Made by a program: the position numbers and the translations under genes. From positions 1 through 64,000 of the forward strand of contig SWBL01000216.1 of the NCBI GenBank assembly GCA_024195585.1: 64,000 nucleotides of DNA. Direction: 5' to 3'. The stretch is from Aureobasidium sp. EXF-3400 (taxonomy: Eukaryota; Ascomycota; Dothideomycetes; Dothideales; Saccotheciaceae). Below the pieces are notes generated by a model that saw only the letters and a program-made list of their open reading frames with translations, did no database searches and had not been told where the DNA came from. This document shows positions 1 to 11,683 of the stretch, piece after piece. Each line of letters opens with the position of its first letter. The stretch's first letter is position 1.

Positions 1-141
1 CAGACTAGAGAGGCATCTACTAAAATACTCTTCCTGAGTTCTCAGCATCTGCACATAGTGCATAAGCTGTCCCTATCAGGTGTTCATCCTTGAACCAGCG
101 CGCTTGGGTTTGATTGATCAGAAGAAAAATGTAGTGCTTAC

Positions 142-1190
142 CTCTTCAAGATTGCCGAAACCAGTAAAGGCGCCTCGCAGATCGTCCTCCTGAGTAGCGT
201 AGGAGAGGTTTCGTAAGTACAGACGTTGACTGGCTCGGACCTTTTCTTCAACCTCATCTGTCGGCGGTGCGGGCTCGTCCTCGAAGCCCTCAAATTCTTC
301 GTCTTTCTTTGCAGGTTCGGGTTGAGGAACGGGTTCGGGGCTTGGTGATGCGGCGACAGTGTGCGAGGGTCGTGTAGTGGCAGCCTCTTCCTCTTCGTCG
401 TCATCTCTCAGACCGAGAAGTCTGCTTGTCCGTGAGCGCATCCAATCATCGTCGTTCATAGCTGTGTCTTGTTCTGTGGCCGGCTCGGCATTCGCATCCA
501 CTTGGTCTGTTTGAGTTGGGGCAGGCGTATCAACGTCCATGGCATCTGTGGTAATAGGTACTGGGGGCGGTTTCACGGCGGGTGCTGCGCTCTTGGACTT
601 CTTGGGCACATTCTCATACTCGGAGTCACTGTCGGCTTCGGGCACAACGACCTTGGTGTCTAGTTCTTGAGCAGCGATGCTGACCTCTTCACCTCGGGTT
701 CCACGAAGTTTAGAAGGAGCCTGCATGGCGTTCAAGAACTCGCTCAGCTTGGGGTCCTTCTCTTTAGTCTCGGGCTCGGGAGTGGCGCGTTTGCGCTTGA
801 GATTTGCTACGATAGGCTCGGCATTTGCATTGTGTGCAGGCAACTTGGCCATGGCCAGAGGGTGTTGTGACGATTGACCTTGCCTCCTTGTAGGGGCCTC
901 ACCGATCTGGTAGGGGAGTTAGCAGAGGGCAGGATGGAAAGGTGCAAAGAGCAACGTACGGGTCTGGCCAGCTCAACGCCGATCTTGGACATGCGGATGA
1001 AAGTACGGTTGAAGTACTTGACAGCCTTTTGAGCATCTTCAGGTGACTTGTATCCGACGTAACCAATTCGGCGCTGAGGAAAGAGTCTGGCATCCGTGAC
1101 TTCATATTTGCCAAAATGCGTCTTGAAGTCGGCCTCGCTCATGGTCGGGGGCAGGCCCCTGACGAAAATACGGGATGACTCTGACTCCAT
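142..1190 (-). CDS. MRD1: Multiple RNA-binding domain protein Mrd1, 5' part (partial)
   Basis: Two exons are visible, 960-1190 and 142-906, joined in phase 0 across a 53-base intron, giving about 332 residues. The first exon opens an RRM at once (RIFVRGLPP, later IGYVGYKS), as in Mrd1/RBM19, where RRM1 lies at the extreme N-terminus. A long acidic low-complexity linker follows (many Asp/Glu/Pro/Ala), then the start of RRM2 (LYLRNLSY, FGNLEE). A good GTAAGC donor at 140-141 ends exon 2. The next exon could not be placed in the remaining 139 bases, so the gene is cut by the window edge. Mrd1 acts in the nucleolus in 35S pre-rRNA processing and 40S assembly (family knowledge). The start is divergent from the dynein light chain gene, with 271 bases between them. 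Confidence 0.88.
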
Positions 1191-1461
1191 GGCTGGATGT
1201 CTATCTCTGTGTTGAAGATAGGAAGAAAGAGAAAAGATTGGTAGAGAAGAAGAAATGATGTAAAAATTTATGGCAAGTCCAAGATTGTCGAGATTTGCGC
1301 GCGGCGACTTTGCGGCGGCCGGCGACTCGCTCGGCTTCAAGGTCCGCACGTCCCTTCCGTTCGACGCGTGCTCTCAACATCATCCCAGGCATTCCCAGCA
1401 CTCCCCAATCGCTTTCTTTCAGGAATCCTAGATTGTAGAACTGCAAAGACCAATCATCACA

Positions 1462-2133
1462 ATGTCCGACGAAAAGACCACAACAAACCAGCAGCTCGAG
1501 CAGTCCGAGAGGCTCGAGGGTAAGTCAATATGCTGGTCATGTATCAATATCAGGGGCAGTTGAGCTAATGCCTTGCTCACAGCTCAGGTCAAGTCTGCAG
1601 ACATGGTATGAATCTTGTGAATGTCGTGTTTCGTACATTGTGGCTCATAATGTTTTCTAGACCGAAGACATGCAGCAGGAGGCCATCGAAGTCGGTAAGT
1701 TGTGCGCTTCGGAGAATCATGCCGAGATCGATGGTTTGTATGGTTGATGCTAATCAATGCCTTGTTCACAGCCCAAGAAGCTATGGAGAAGTTCAACATT
1801 GAGAAGGTAAGTCTGAATTGGAAATCACCCAACTTGCGTACAGATGCTGATACTATGAACCAGGATATCGCACACCACATCAAGAAGACGGTTCGCCAAC
1901 ACGACACGCCCAATTCGAGACCAAGGGACTAACAACCATACAGTTCGATGAGCGCAAGGGTGTTACCTGGCACTGCATCGTTGGCAGAAACTTTGGCAGC
2001 TTCGTAACTCACGGTAAGGAGCCCCTAAGGACTGTTGGAAGAATTGATCGCTAACATATTAATCACAGAGACCAAGCACTTCATCTACTTCTACCTCGGC
2101 CACTGCGCTATCTTGCTGTTCAAGACTCAATAA
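1462..2133 (+). CDS. DYN2: Cytoplasmic dynein light chain (LC8/DYNLL type)
   Basis: Seven exons (1462-1519, 1583-1605, 1661-1694, 1772-1806, 1864-1890, 1944-2013, 2069-2133) give 103 residues. The product has the LC8 signature: VKSADM near the start, then [42 protein letters not shown] and the ending [13 protein letters not shown]. The length fits LC8 plus a short N-terminal extension. LC8 is a dimeric hub that binds dynein intermediate chain and many other partners (family knowledge). Several exons are only 23-35 bases, so an ORF caller would miss the gene. The donor at 1891 (GTTCGC) is weak, but the junction it makes restores the conserved KKT-FDER sequence. Confidence 0.95.
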
Positions 2134-2481
2134 AAGCGTGGATTGAGCAGAGGAGGAGCAATGTCGGAATACCCATGGAGTCGAGGAGCAGTGGAGTAAT
2201 CATCGAAAGGCAGAATTGATCAAGAGACGATCAGACATGTCTTGTTGCAGTTTTGAGCATCAGAGAAACAGATATATCAGCGCATTTTCAGCGAATTGAC
2301 ACAAGAGGATAACCGTTTCACTGTCACATGCAAGAAGGAGTTGGTATGAGTTTCTTGGCATTCAATCATGTCAGCCAAGCCTCAGCATGAGTTAGAAGCA
2401 TGCGACCATTTCACCATCGACATTTCCACCTTGAACTTGCAATGCGCCTATAGCATATTGATACACTACACAACGACCGCC
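2134..2481. other. Intergenic region between dynein light chain and PP4 subunit
   Basis: This 348-base stretch holds the 3' end of the dynein light chain transcript and the promoter of the next gene. I see no coding sequence, RNA gene or repeat in it. Confidence 0.6.
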
Positions 2482-3887
2482 ATGTCAACGTGCGACGAGA
2501 TTCTGGAACAGGCAGCTCGCGACGGTTCCATCGACATGTAAGTCGCGTAACTCGTCTCTCGCTCCGTCACGCACGCGTATCCTGACCCATGACGACAGTT
2601 CGGAATGGCCGCGAGTTTTGGAAAACATATTGCAGAAACTACACAACGTATGCGCATTCGGCTCGGTATACCGCTCCGTCGCTGACTCCATTCAAGATCG
2701 TCCATAACGAGTTTCCCATACCGAAAGCTCCACCGCCTCCCAATCCGCCTGCCCTACTACCCGCCGCTCCCGTTATCCTTCCTTCAAATGACGACTCAGC
2801 ACCGCCAAAGTCGCCTGAACCCACCGCCCCGACCATAGAACCCTCGGAACCGCCAGCGAGCACCGACAAGGAGAACGCAGTACCACGCCCACCCGTGCCT
2901 TCCTTCGCCGCAGTCCCACAAGTCCGCCAACAATCTCCTTCCTCGCCTCTACCACCAGAATTATACGCTCTCTACCACTACTCGACGAGCACACTCGAAA
3001 AAAACTTCCCCACACATCCCCCATACACCGTCCAGCGCCTTGCAGAGCTAGTCTTGCAACCAAAGAGATACTACCGCTACCTACCACCCTTCCTCCAAGC
3101 TCTCGACCGTGTCGTCTCCGTCACCAGCACAGTCAATGAGTTCCCTCTCGCCAATGCCAGCATCGACTCCGCAAGCGGCTTCCTTGCAAACGGCGAACCC
3201 AACGAGAGCCCATCCGAACGCGAAGGCCTTGGTAGCGACGAGAGTCTGGGCGGCGCACTACTCACTCCTATCCCCTGGCTGAAGCGCGAGAACGGCCACC
3301 ACGATTTCCGCAGCGAGAGTTCACAGACCATAGAAGGTCCCAATGGCGTCGGCGTCATCGAAACCGTTTCCGTGTCCAATGGCGGATCTGCCTCACCTCA
3401 GGAAGAAGATACCAGAAGCCACGAACAGCATTTGCGCGCAGAAGGTGGTGTCACACAAGGCGAGTTGCTACGTCAAGAGCAGGAAGCCGGTATTGTGCCC
3501 GTGGGCCAGGAAGTCCCTCGTCGCACCTTAATGGCCAGTGGCAATGCCAATGCGGTCGGCAGAGGCGATAGTTCACAAGTTGCGGACGAAGAAGCCGGAG
3601 AGAAGCCAGAGGAACATGCTCATGCGCGCGGGCCAGAAGAGATTGGAGCTGAAGATATGGGACCTCAACCAGACTCATCTATTGGTGTCACGAGACCGCT
3701 GAACATGGAAGCTGCAGCTGGAAGGGCCAAGTCACCGGAAGTCACGCGTGAAAGCAAGGATACAGAAGGTGGAAGTGCCAAGGAGTCCACAACTGGAAGC
3801 GGAGAGGACAAGAAAGAAGAGGCAAAGGCCGAGGAAACCAAGCCTGAACCAGCCGAGCCGGTCGACGAAGAGATGCCAGATGCGTAG
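2482..3887 (+). CDS. PSY4: Serine/threonine protein phosphatase 4 regulatory subunit 2
   Basis: Three exons (2482-2537, 2599-2647, 2697-3887) give 431 residues. The short first exons encode MSTCDEILEQAARDG and SEWPRVLENILQKLHN. They join to IVHNEFPIPKAP, a PPP4R2-type N-terminus. The folded part continues through PPYTVQRLAELVLQPKRYY, LDRVVSVTSTVNEFPL and TPIPWLKREN, typical of fungal PPP4R2. The remaining half is Glu/Pro/Ala-rich and probably disordered, ending in acidic EEMPDA. The subunit pairs with the PP4 catalytic and R3 subunits in DNA-damage recovery (established for Psy4). An unspliced start at 2589 would lose the conserved N-terminus. Confidence 0.88.
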
Positions 3888-4729
3888 GTCACTGGCGACG
3901 AGGCTTCTTCTGTCGTTGCCAGGGTCGAAGATGATTCCCTTCTGCTGCAGTGCAGGCTGAAAGATCGAAACCATCGTTAGATGAAGATTACATAGTGGTA
4001 GCTAGTACATTACTATCGTTCATGGACAGCATTGATGCTGCCATACATCCTCTATTGAAAACCTTGAGGCTTTGACCCTCGCTCCAAATCAGACACTTTC
4101 ATTTCGTGTTCATATTTCGGTCATCTCTGCTTGTGCTAGAAACTGTTAGGCATGATTGTTGGAAAGTGTGATTTTGTTTTGATGGTGGTACTCCGCGGCT
4201 GCATCAGGTCAGGATTTCGACATCAATGCTCTGTATACAAGACAACCTGATTGTACATCCACACAGCCGCCAGGATATCCGTAGTAGACTATGAGCAAGG
4301 CATATAGTCACTAAGAGAGCCTAGGCCCTTCGAAAAGAATCATTCTGCACAAACAAAGACTTGTCAACAAGTTAGCCGAATCCGACAGGGTTGCCCTGTT
4401 GGCCATCAGTTTTTCTTCTTTTTATCCTTTTTTCTTCTTTGGAAAACGGCTTCCCTCGTATACCTTGTGCTTACGTATGGAAAGCATAGTTTATACGAAC
4501 GAGGTGAGCGGTTAGAGAACAACTGGTAACACAACTCGATTCTGTATGTATGTCTTATCAAAGATGGGTTATGATATGGTCCTTGAAAGTGGCCATTAAG
4601 CAAGATATTCCATTTGCTCAACAGAATGAAGACGAATAGATATAGAGAGATCTGAGGGGGTTTAAACAGCAAGGTCCCTGTGTAATCTCATCAAGCACTC
4701 TTCCAGTATACAAGCTGCTGGAGATCTGC
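3888..4729. other. Intergenic region between convergent genes
   Basis: This 842-base stretch separates the PP4 subunit from the converging small secreted gene. It contains T-rich runs near 4410-4440 and is otherwise unremarkable. I see no supported gene in it. Confidence 0.55.
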
Positions 4730-5035
4730 TCAAGCACCACATTCACATGAGGGCGAGGTATCGCAAGAGAAGCTTTAGATTATGTTAGGATCCCAGTGAT
4801 CATGAGATACCCGAACGGGATATTCTTACCAAGCAGGAGTACCGGCAGTACAATTGGCGTCGGCTCGGCATTGGTCGCATTGTGCTTGGTTGCAGCCGTT
4901 TTGTCTGGTGAAGAGGTGTTGGTATTGTGAGCGGAAGGGTCGGCGCAGGATAAGTGTGGATTGAAGCGGTGTTGGCGAGGCGTTGGTAAGAGCGAGGAGG
5001 AATACCAGGAGGATGGTTAGGCAGGCGAGATGCAT
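4730..5035 (-). CDS. Small cysteine-rich secreted protein (effector-like, unknown function)
   Basis: Two exons (4830-5035 and 4730-4772) give 82 residues. A hydrophobic signal peptide (MHLACLTILLVFLLALTNAS) precedes a short basic stretch (LILRRPFRSQ) that could be a pro-region. The C-terminal domain of about 34 residues carries eight cysteines in the order C-x4-C-x2-C-x5-C-x6-C-x2-C-x5-C-x1-C. Without splicing the ORF ends at Trp-stop just after the fourth of these cysteines. A GTAAGA donor at 4828-4829 and an AAAG acceptor restore the frame and add four more cysteines, so I prefer the spliced model. No family is recognised. Small size, secretion signal and even cysteine number resemble fungal effectors or antimicrobial-type peptides. 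Function is unknown. Confidence 0.72.
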
Positions 5036-6336
5036 CTTAGTGTTTGATTTTGTGTTGGTGGTTCGGCAGCTCCGAGTATCGAGGTAGACGTGATGAACAG
5101 GGCTTGAAAGAGTGATATTCGGCGAGATCGATGCTGTTCTGCTGTTGGTCGACACTTACCTTTTATATGTCTACTCCTTGAAGCACAAAGGTTGCCGTGA
5201 TCTCGAATCTATCAGTATAGTCTCGGAGCCATGTCACTTGATAACATCAAACCATGGTTCATGGTCACAATGACAGACATCCTAGCTGGCTCTGGCACCA
5301 CAAAACATGTGAACGGTAAGACAGCTTGTCATGTAACAAGGCGACGGTCGGCAATTTACTCGTTTGTGGTGACACGATATATCCGGAGGCTGTATGCCGG
5401 TTTGGCGGGGACAGAGACACAAGGTAACAGCTGGTGTTTGTCCTTGCTTGGACCCGCGATTCGGAGTCAGACATGGCGTTCGCGGGATGATCTCCCCGGC
5501 AGAATCATGATACAGAGCCAGGCCTCATGACATGTCAGGAAGAATCGTGTGAGATGCTCGACTTGACGGGAGAAGAGGAGGAGGTTGGGGGTTGAGGTCG
5601 ACCGAGGATGATGGAAGCCAAGAAGTCAGGGCTGTCTTGTTCGAACTCCGGTTTGCTTGTTGACCTGTTCCATCTTCCACAACAATAATCTCATTGATGC
5701 AGGTAGCCTCTCAAATTGAGGGCAACAATGTTGGAGACAGTGGAATGCGTATAAAGTAATGTCAAGAAATTGACGAAACCGTGGATCGCGTCGCTTCAGA
5801 TGTGAAGCAAGGACGCGCTCGGCAGGCATCCGCCGCAGGGGAGTAGAACAGTCCATCTTATTTCCATCTGGTTTTTTCTTCCTCAAGTTGATTTATGTCG
5901 TGTCTTCGCGCATACGCAAAGGCAAGCGGCGTCGATTGGCGTCTGCAGCGATGCTGATCTCCTTGTGACAGCCTTTTTGGTCAAGTTTTCCTTTGCAGGC
6001 TTCGCGTCAAGCGTTGGTTGTGATGGAAGGAGCGATTCTCCTCTGGTCTTTCGCAGAGTGGCTGTAAAGCACAAGCTCTGTGAGACTTCTTCGACCTGCT
6101 CTCTCATCTATCGTATTTCCATTCAACCCCGGCCAGTTTGGCCCAGAGGCCGCATGCCCTTCGAGAGACATGCCCTCTGCTTGAAAACAACATTCAGTTC
6201 TTGGTGGCTGCTTTTGGATTGACTTCTTCAGTGGACGAATGCCAAATCCGCCTTTTGGAAGAGCTAGAACTTCATCAACAGTGACAGCCGTTATCCACTC
6301 CACTACAGTTCAGCAAAGCATCCTCGATACCTAGGC
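5036..6336. other. Intergenic region upstream of RhoGEF
   Basis: This 1.3 kb stretch lies between the divergently transcribed secreted-protein gene and the RhoGEF gene. Only short ORFs of shadow character occur. The last part, about 6090-6336, is probably the RhoGEF 5' leader. I see no repeat or RNA gene. Confidence 0.5.
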
Positions 6337-9300
6337 ATGGCTTACGTCCTCTCTCTAATGCCCCAGAGTCCGCTGGGCACTCCTTACGATCAACGAAGTT
6401 ACGAAAGATCATGGTCATCATTAGGCAGTACAGGTACCGTTCACCATCGTCGTTCGAGACAGCTATCTGTCGGTTCTTTGGCCTCTGCAGCCTCAGTATG
6501 TGGCCCATCCTGGCGTTCTCCCTCGAACAATGGTACGCCGCTCCGATCGACATCATACTCAGACTTTGAGAATGGGACATATCCCGCGGCCCTCCATCGT
6601 CCAAGCCCTTCAAGCAACATATCTCGTCCCGTGAGCGTCCCACCTGCTGTGCCACAACTCGTGCCTCTCGCCACACCCCTGCCTTCTCCTGCCGAGTCGG
6701 AACCACTTCTCGGTACTCCGGCGTTGAAGAACGAACACTCTGGCTTGGATCTTGTCGATGAAGAAAGAGGTGACTGGGAAGAAGACCATGCACTGCTCGG
6801 GTCCGACATCTATGATAGTTCGACTCACAACATCGATCTCCCTGTTGTTGATCAAGGCACTGTAACATCCTCTCAATCGGTTCAGGAACCCTTTTCGAGG
6901 TGGATGAATACTCTGAGATCGAAGAAGGCTTCGTACAAAAGCCGTGTTCGTCCCAAGCTTGACACGCTGTTCTCACATCCCACAAACCATTCTGTTGTCA
7001 ACTCACCGGAGCCGTCTGTCAGAGGTCATCGCAAGTCAGGATCCTGGGCTTCATCTGCAAACTTCGTGACGGCCGTCAAGTCCGCAACCATAACAGTGGC
7101 CAGCGCCAGCATTGCTCCCTTGTCGAGATCAGCCAGCAAAAAGTCAGACCGCCGTAGACTCTATCGAGGAAGCAGTGGATTATTCGAGTCAGAGCCGCGT
7201 TTCTCGACTGACAGTGGTCGTCCTTCCTTGAGTCTCATCATCGATGATGCTGCTCGTCAGAGAGCAAGGAAGCGTCGCGAGAAGATTGAAGAGTTGATCA
7301 AGACCGAGGAGAGTTACCTTTCGGACCTGAAGGCTTTGAGCAATGTCAGTTATCGTTGCCAAAGCGCGACGAGATGTTTATGCTGATAATCCACTCACAG
7401 GCATACTTTACGTTCTTGCCGCCTACCTCGTCGTTTACAGGACCACAGACTCGTGCTTCGGCTCGCAGTAACATCACCAACATGCTTCAGCTACACACCG
7501 AGCTGCTGGAAGACCTGCATCAAGTTATACCGTTTTCAGAACATGATCAAGCGATTACCGAGACATCGACGCCCAAGCGCAAGCCTTATCATGTCAGATG
7601 GCACAGCGAGGACTCAATACCCGTTCGGAGGCCTCCACTGGGAACCAGTCATACAGGCTGGTCTAATCGATACTCGCTGGACTCGCACAAAACACCAAGC
7701 CAGGATCCACTGTCTCTGACATGCACACCTATCACTGCTGCTGATGTTGGCCGTATCTTCGCGAAGAACGTCAGTACACTTCCACTGCACTTGATGACCT
7801 CGATGCTAACCGCTTCAACAGATCAAGCGGTTTGCCTTGTACGAAGAGTACAGTGCAAGGTGTGAGTCGATGCACGATGATATTGATTTCACTCAGAGAT
7901 CATCTTTCTCTGTCTGGGACTACGATCGAGCTATTGAGACACTTTCGGCCTCCGTGAACCCTGTCAAAAGCCGAGAAGCGAATCGCAGAAAAGCACTTAG
8001 CATCAAAGATCTGCTCATCAAGGTGACAATCACAAAACAGTTGTCAAGGAGCTGAGCTAACAACATCCCAGCCCATCCAGCGGATCACTCGCTACGAATT
8101 GCTTTTCAAGGAACTCTGCAGAGTCACACCTTCTTGCGATGACCCTATCTCGCATGCAATTCTGGATGATGTTCTCTACCGCCTGGGAGAAACATGCCGT
8201 AACGTCGACGATGCAAAGGACAACCCAGATAAGCTTCGATTGATGGAGAACTCCAGGCTCCTCCAAGATCGACTTTGCTTCCCTGACAAGGTAAGAACTG
8301 CTCTGGTGTTAATAAGGGCTGTTGCTGACTGGCTCAGATTCCGCGTGAACTACTCTTCCAGCGTCTCGGCAGGTTGTCCCTCTGCGGCACTCTTTACATC
8401 GCTTACCGCAACAAGACCAAATTTAATGGATGCTACATGATCTGTATCTTGTATGAGTCATGTCTTCTGCTCGCTCTGCCAGACCGCTCCTCGTCCAAGT
8501 ACAAAGTTGTGGTTGGTACTTCTCTGGCGTCTACCAATATTGAGGAGAGCGATAATGGCAAAGGTATGCTGTACACGACTTACAGCGAATGAGTTACTGA
8601 CTTCTTCAGGCCTCCAATGCCACACTGCACCGTTTACCTGGAAGATCGTGTTCGAAAGCGCTGGCAAGATGTATGAGCTGATCATGGGCGCTTGCTCAGA
8701 GATCGAGGAAAGCGTTTGGAGAGACCGTCTCGCTGGTCGAATCGCTGTCGAGGCACAGCATGTCACCGAAGGTCACAGCGCTCCTATCGATCTCCAGTCC
8801 CCACTCACCAGAGAACTTCGCAGCTTCGGCAAAGCTTATAGCAAAGCTAGAGGCTTTGTTCGCCGCCTGTCTGTCCAGCGTACGGCCACACTGGGGCCCA
8901 TGATAGACAGCAACCAAGTCATCATCATGCACACATCGGCTCCAAAGGACGATATGAACAACTCTTCAACATCCTCGCTGCCCGGACGTTCCAAGTCACT
9001 TCCGACTACCAGTGGCGTGCCTATTCTGGCACCCATGAGGGCAGAGCGTATCAAGGTCGAGGCTGCAATGTTCGATGTATGGACAAAGGATTCGATCCCG
9101 TACCCAGGCATGGGCTCAAGACGCCCCGAGAACATCTTCAAGGATACGGCCAGTGACTTGCTACGCAAGCTGAGCATGGCCAGCATTGCCAGCAACTTCT
9201 CCAGACGTTCAATGAGCTATACCAGCGTCCAACAGAGCCATCAAGCACCAGAGAAGCTTGTCAAAGCCAAGCCAGTACCACGACTTGAGGCCTCCAAGCC

Positions 9301-9712
9301 GAAGCGTCCACCTCTTGTCAATTTCCACAATGCACCGGATGCATTCTTGCCTGAGGACTTCGAACTCCAAGGACCAGATTCAAAGCATAGCCGCAGACTC
9401 GGATTGCGAACGTTGACTCTGACAGACCGACCACGGTCGCCCTTCTTCTTTACAGAAAACAAGGCACCGGAGATCAAGCGAGCCAAGAGTACGACACAGA
9501 CGCGTGCACCAGCAGAGCCAGAGGTCAAAGCTGAAACGGTGGAGGACTCGGGTAGGAAGGATAGCTTGCGACCACTCGAGAGCAATGTCGGCAACACAGT
9601 GGTGAATGAGGTGAAGGCTGAGACGAAGGGCGTTGATCCTGATGTGATGAGAAAGAAGAGACCAAGACTCTTGAGGTATCTGACCAGCAAGTCTCGGGTC
9701 GGTGACGAATGA
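6337..9712 (+). CDS. Rho guanine nucleotide exchange factor (DH-PH protein)
   Basis: Six exons (6337-7344, 7401-7769, 7822-8022, 8072-8290, 8338-8563, 8610-9712) give 1041 residues. About 310 Ser/Pro-rich residues come first. A Dbl-homology domain then begins at KREKIEELIKTEESYLSDLK and runs across the next exons (YFTFLP, FALYEEYSARCESMHDD, LLIKPIQRITRYELLFKEL). PIQRITRYELLFKEL is the conserved last-helix DH motif. A PH-like domain follows (FQRLGRLSLCGTLYIAYR, WKIVFESAGKMYELIMGACSEIEESVWRDRL). The long basic Ser/Pro tail ends in KKRPRLLRYLTSKSR. It should activate a Rho/Cdc42-type GTPase at the cell cortex. Which fungal GEF subfamily it belongs to cannot be settled by eye. Confidence 0.88.
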
Positions 9713-10490
9713 GTGCGATGATGCAAGATATTGTTATGGTCAGGTGAGACAGCACGGTGCAGCTCGGTTCTGTTTACGGATGTGGAGAAAGGGTCATTCG
9801 GATCGAAGCTTGGTCGCTCATGAACTCGGTGACTTGAAAGTCTGAGGCCCTCACAAGTCGCTACAGGAAGTATGGGTAACATTGGGTACGATAGCATCAA
9901 GTAGCAATGACAGATCTTTCAGTCATAAGTGATCTCGATCTTGGACATCGTTGGAGTGTCAAATGGCGAGCTTCTGTTTGTTTCCATCCCTGGTCGCCTG
10001 GTTACGCCCAGACGTGGGGATCGGAGTGGCACTGCTCGGGGAAGACACCGACACAGGAGCTTCTGATATTGAACGTCCGGTATCAAGAAGTCAATCCCTA
10101 CACCATTTCGAAGACCATGGAAAGGGATCACGCATAAGAAAAAGACACAGACTTGATGGTAGAGATATAATCAAGGTAAATCCTACAATCATACTGCACT
10201 GTATCACAAGTGTTTGTGTGCTTGCAGAGAGAATGTGTCGCAGAAGGGATCGGCGGCGTTTGATAACAGCCCCCCGCTGCAAGGTACCTATGACGCAGCA
10301 AAAACGAACCGTGCTGAAGCTATGAAGTCAGGGAAGTCGCGTGTTCAATGAGGCCTCAAAACGACGTCCAATTGTCTTCGTCAAGCATTCTTCCTTCCTT
10401 CATCACACATCACAACTTCTTCAACAGCTCAAAGCAACCACCAATCTTCACACCCATCACCAACCACTCACTCCCAACAACACCGCAAAT
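9713..10490. other. Intergenic region
   Basis: This 778-base stretch holds the RhoGEF 3' end and the promoter and leader of the SBDS-domain gene. The leader (about 10380-10490) is C/A/T-rich with CACCAAC-type motifs, common before fungal start codons. I see no gene. Confidence 0.5.
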
Positions 10491-10947
10491 ATGAGAGGAA
10501 ACGCCCCCCAGGTCAAGGTCCACTTCAAGGGAAGCGACGACGACTACATTATCTTTGTCGAATCTGCCCAGGCCGTTCGTGACTGGAAGGCCGATAAGTC
10601 TAACGCTATCGCGAACTTCGTCGGCGGCTTCAAGGTCTTTGTTTCTCACAAGTACGTATCCATATGGCCAGCTACCCCACCATACCCCTCCAAAGCTAAC
10701 CATATCATCAGTCAAGGCACCACCGGTATCCTCGACCAAGCGGCCAACAGCCAGCTTGAAAACGAATTCGGAACCGACAAGGTGGAAGACGTTATCGAGC
10801 AGATCCTCGAGAAGGGTACCATCCTCGAGACCGAGGTAAGACGACCTGTTACATACTAGACACAGCGGGCACGTACTAACAGAATAACAGAACCACGCCC
10901 GCAACGGCGAGAAGAACGTCTCCCAAGGTCCCAGAGGTGGCCACTAG
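10491..10947 (+). CDS. RTC3: SBDS-domain protein, Rtc3/Sdo1-like small protein
   Basis: Three exons (10491-10651, 10712-10835, 10891-10947) give 113 residues. The sequence follows the N-terminal SBDS (FYSH) fold: VKVHFKGSDDDYIIFVES, then FKVFVSHNQGTTGILDQAAN, FGTDKVEDVIEQILEKG and an ending NGEKNVSQGPRGGH. The length matches stand-alone SBDS-domain proteins such as yeast Rtc3/YHR087W rather than full-length Sdo1 (about 250 residues). Yeast Rtc3 is linked to RNA metabolism and telomere capping, and its exact role is unclear. Unspliced reading ends early at the first intron. Confidence 0.88.
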
Positions 10948-11683
10948 ACGTGGTACGACACATCATTCCGAACAGCACGCAAGCGGTTGCAACACCTCCT
11001 TCCTGAGCGCTTCCACTCATCACGTCGTCGCCAATGCCACTCCGGCTGGCAGCATAGATAGCGATGCGGGTGTCATATGAGCACACACATACTGTCACTC
11101 TTCCGCTATCAGGTCCAGATGATACCTGACGACATGGCTCTTTACATAAGTCATTGATACCACATCATGAATGAAACGAATTTCAAGTTGACAATTTGTC
11201 TTGTGCCTTGTATAGTGACCGTTCGTTCCCTTTGTCTGCCTGCCTGTATGCCCTGGACTATTACACTGTAGCTATAAAAATGCACAAAGGTTGTCAGAGT
11301 GCACACATAGCCAGGGAGAGCGACAAATGTTCCGGAGTCGGGTCTGTTCACCTGTCCAAGTCCGTCAAACGAACGACAAACGGATTCAATCAACCTTTAC
11401 TCACATGTCTCGACATCCATGAAACAACAACCTCAGCACCGGGTCACGAGCGAGCATAATCACACCAAACAACACCGAAAGACTTTGCTGTCACTCAGCT
11501 GGGTGTTGTGTGACTGACTCACACCTCGTTGGCAGCCTACCATCCCACGTGGTTTATTCACTCTCACTTTTACCTTCGTCGCCGAATGCGCAAACGCAGA
11601 CCAACCACCACTCACGACCTCTAAACCTTCTTCATCCTGACTCACAACCATAGTTTTTGTTGCCTTGTGCGAACACCACCATC
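10948..11683. other. Intergenic region upstream of F-box-like gene
   Basis: This 736-base stretch lies between two genes on the same strand. It contains the 3' end of the SBDS gene and a C/A-rich leader (11530-11680) for the next gene. I see no ORF of coding character. Confidence 0.5.

Noticed and set aside
1..139. Search for the third MRD1 exon at the left edge
   Set aside because: No acceptor gives the conserved RRM2 continuation; the exon is probably outside the window.
5231..5530. 99-residue plus-strand ORF upstream of the secreted-protein gene
   Set aside because: No motif; overlaps an opposite ORF of similar size and lies in the promoter region of the minus-strand gene.
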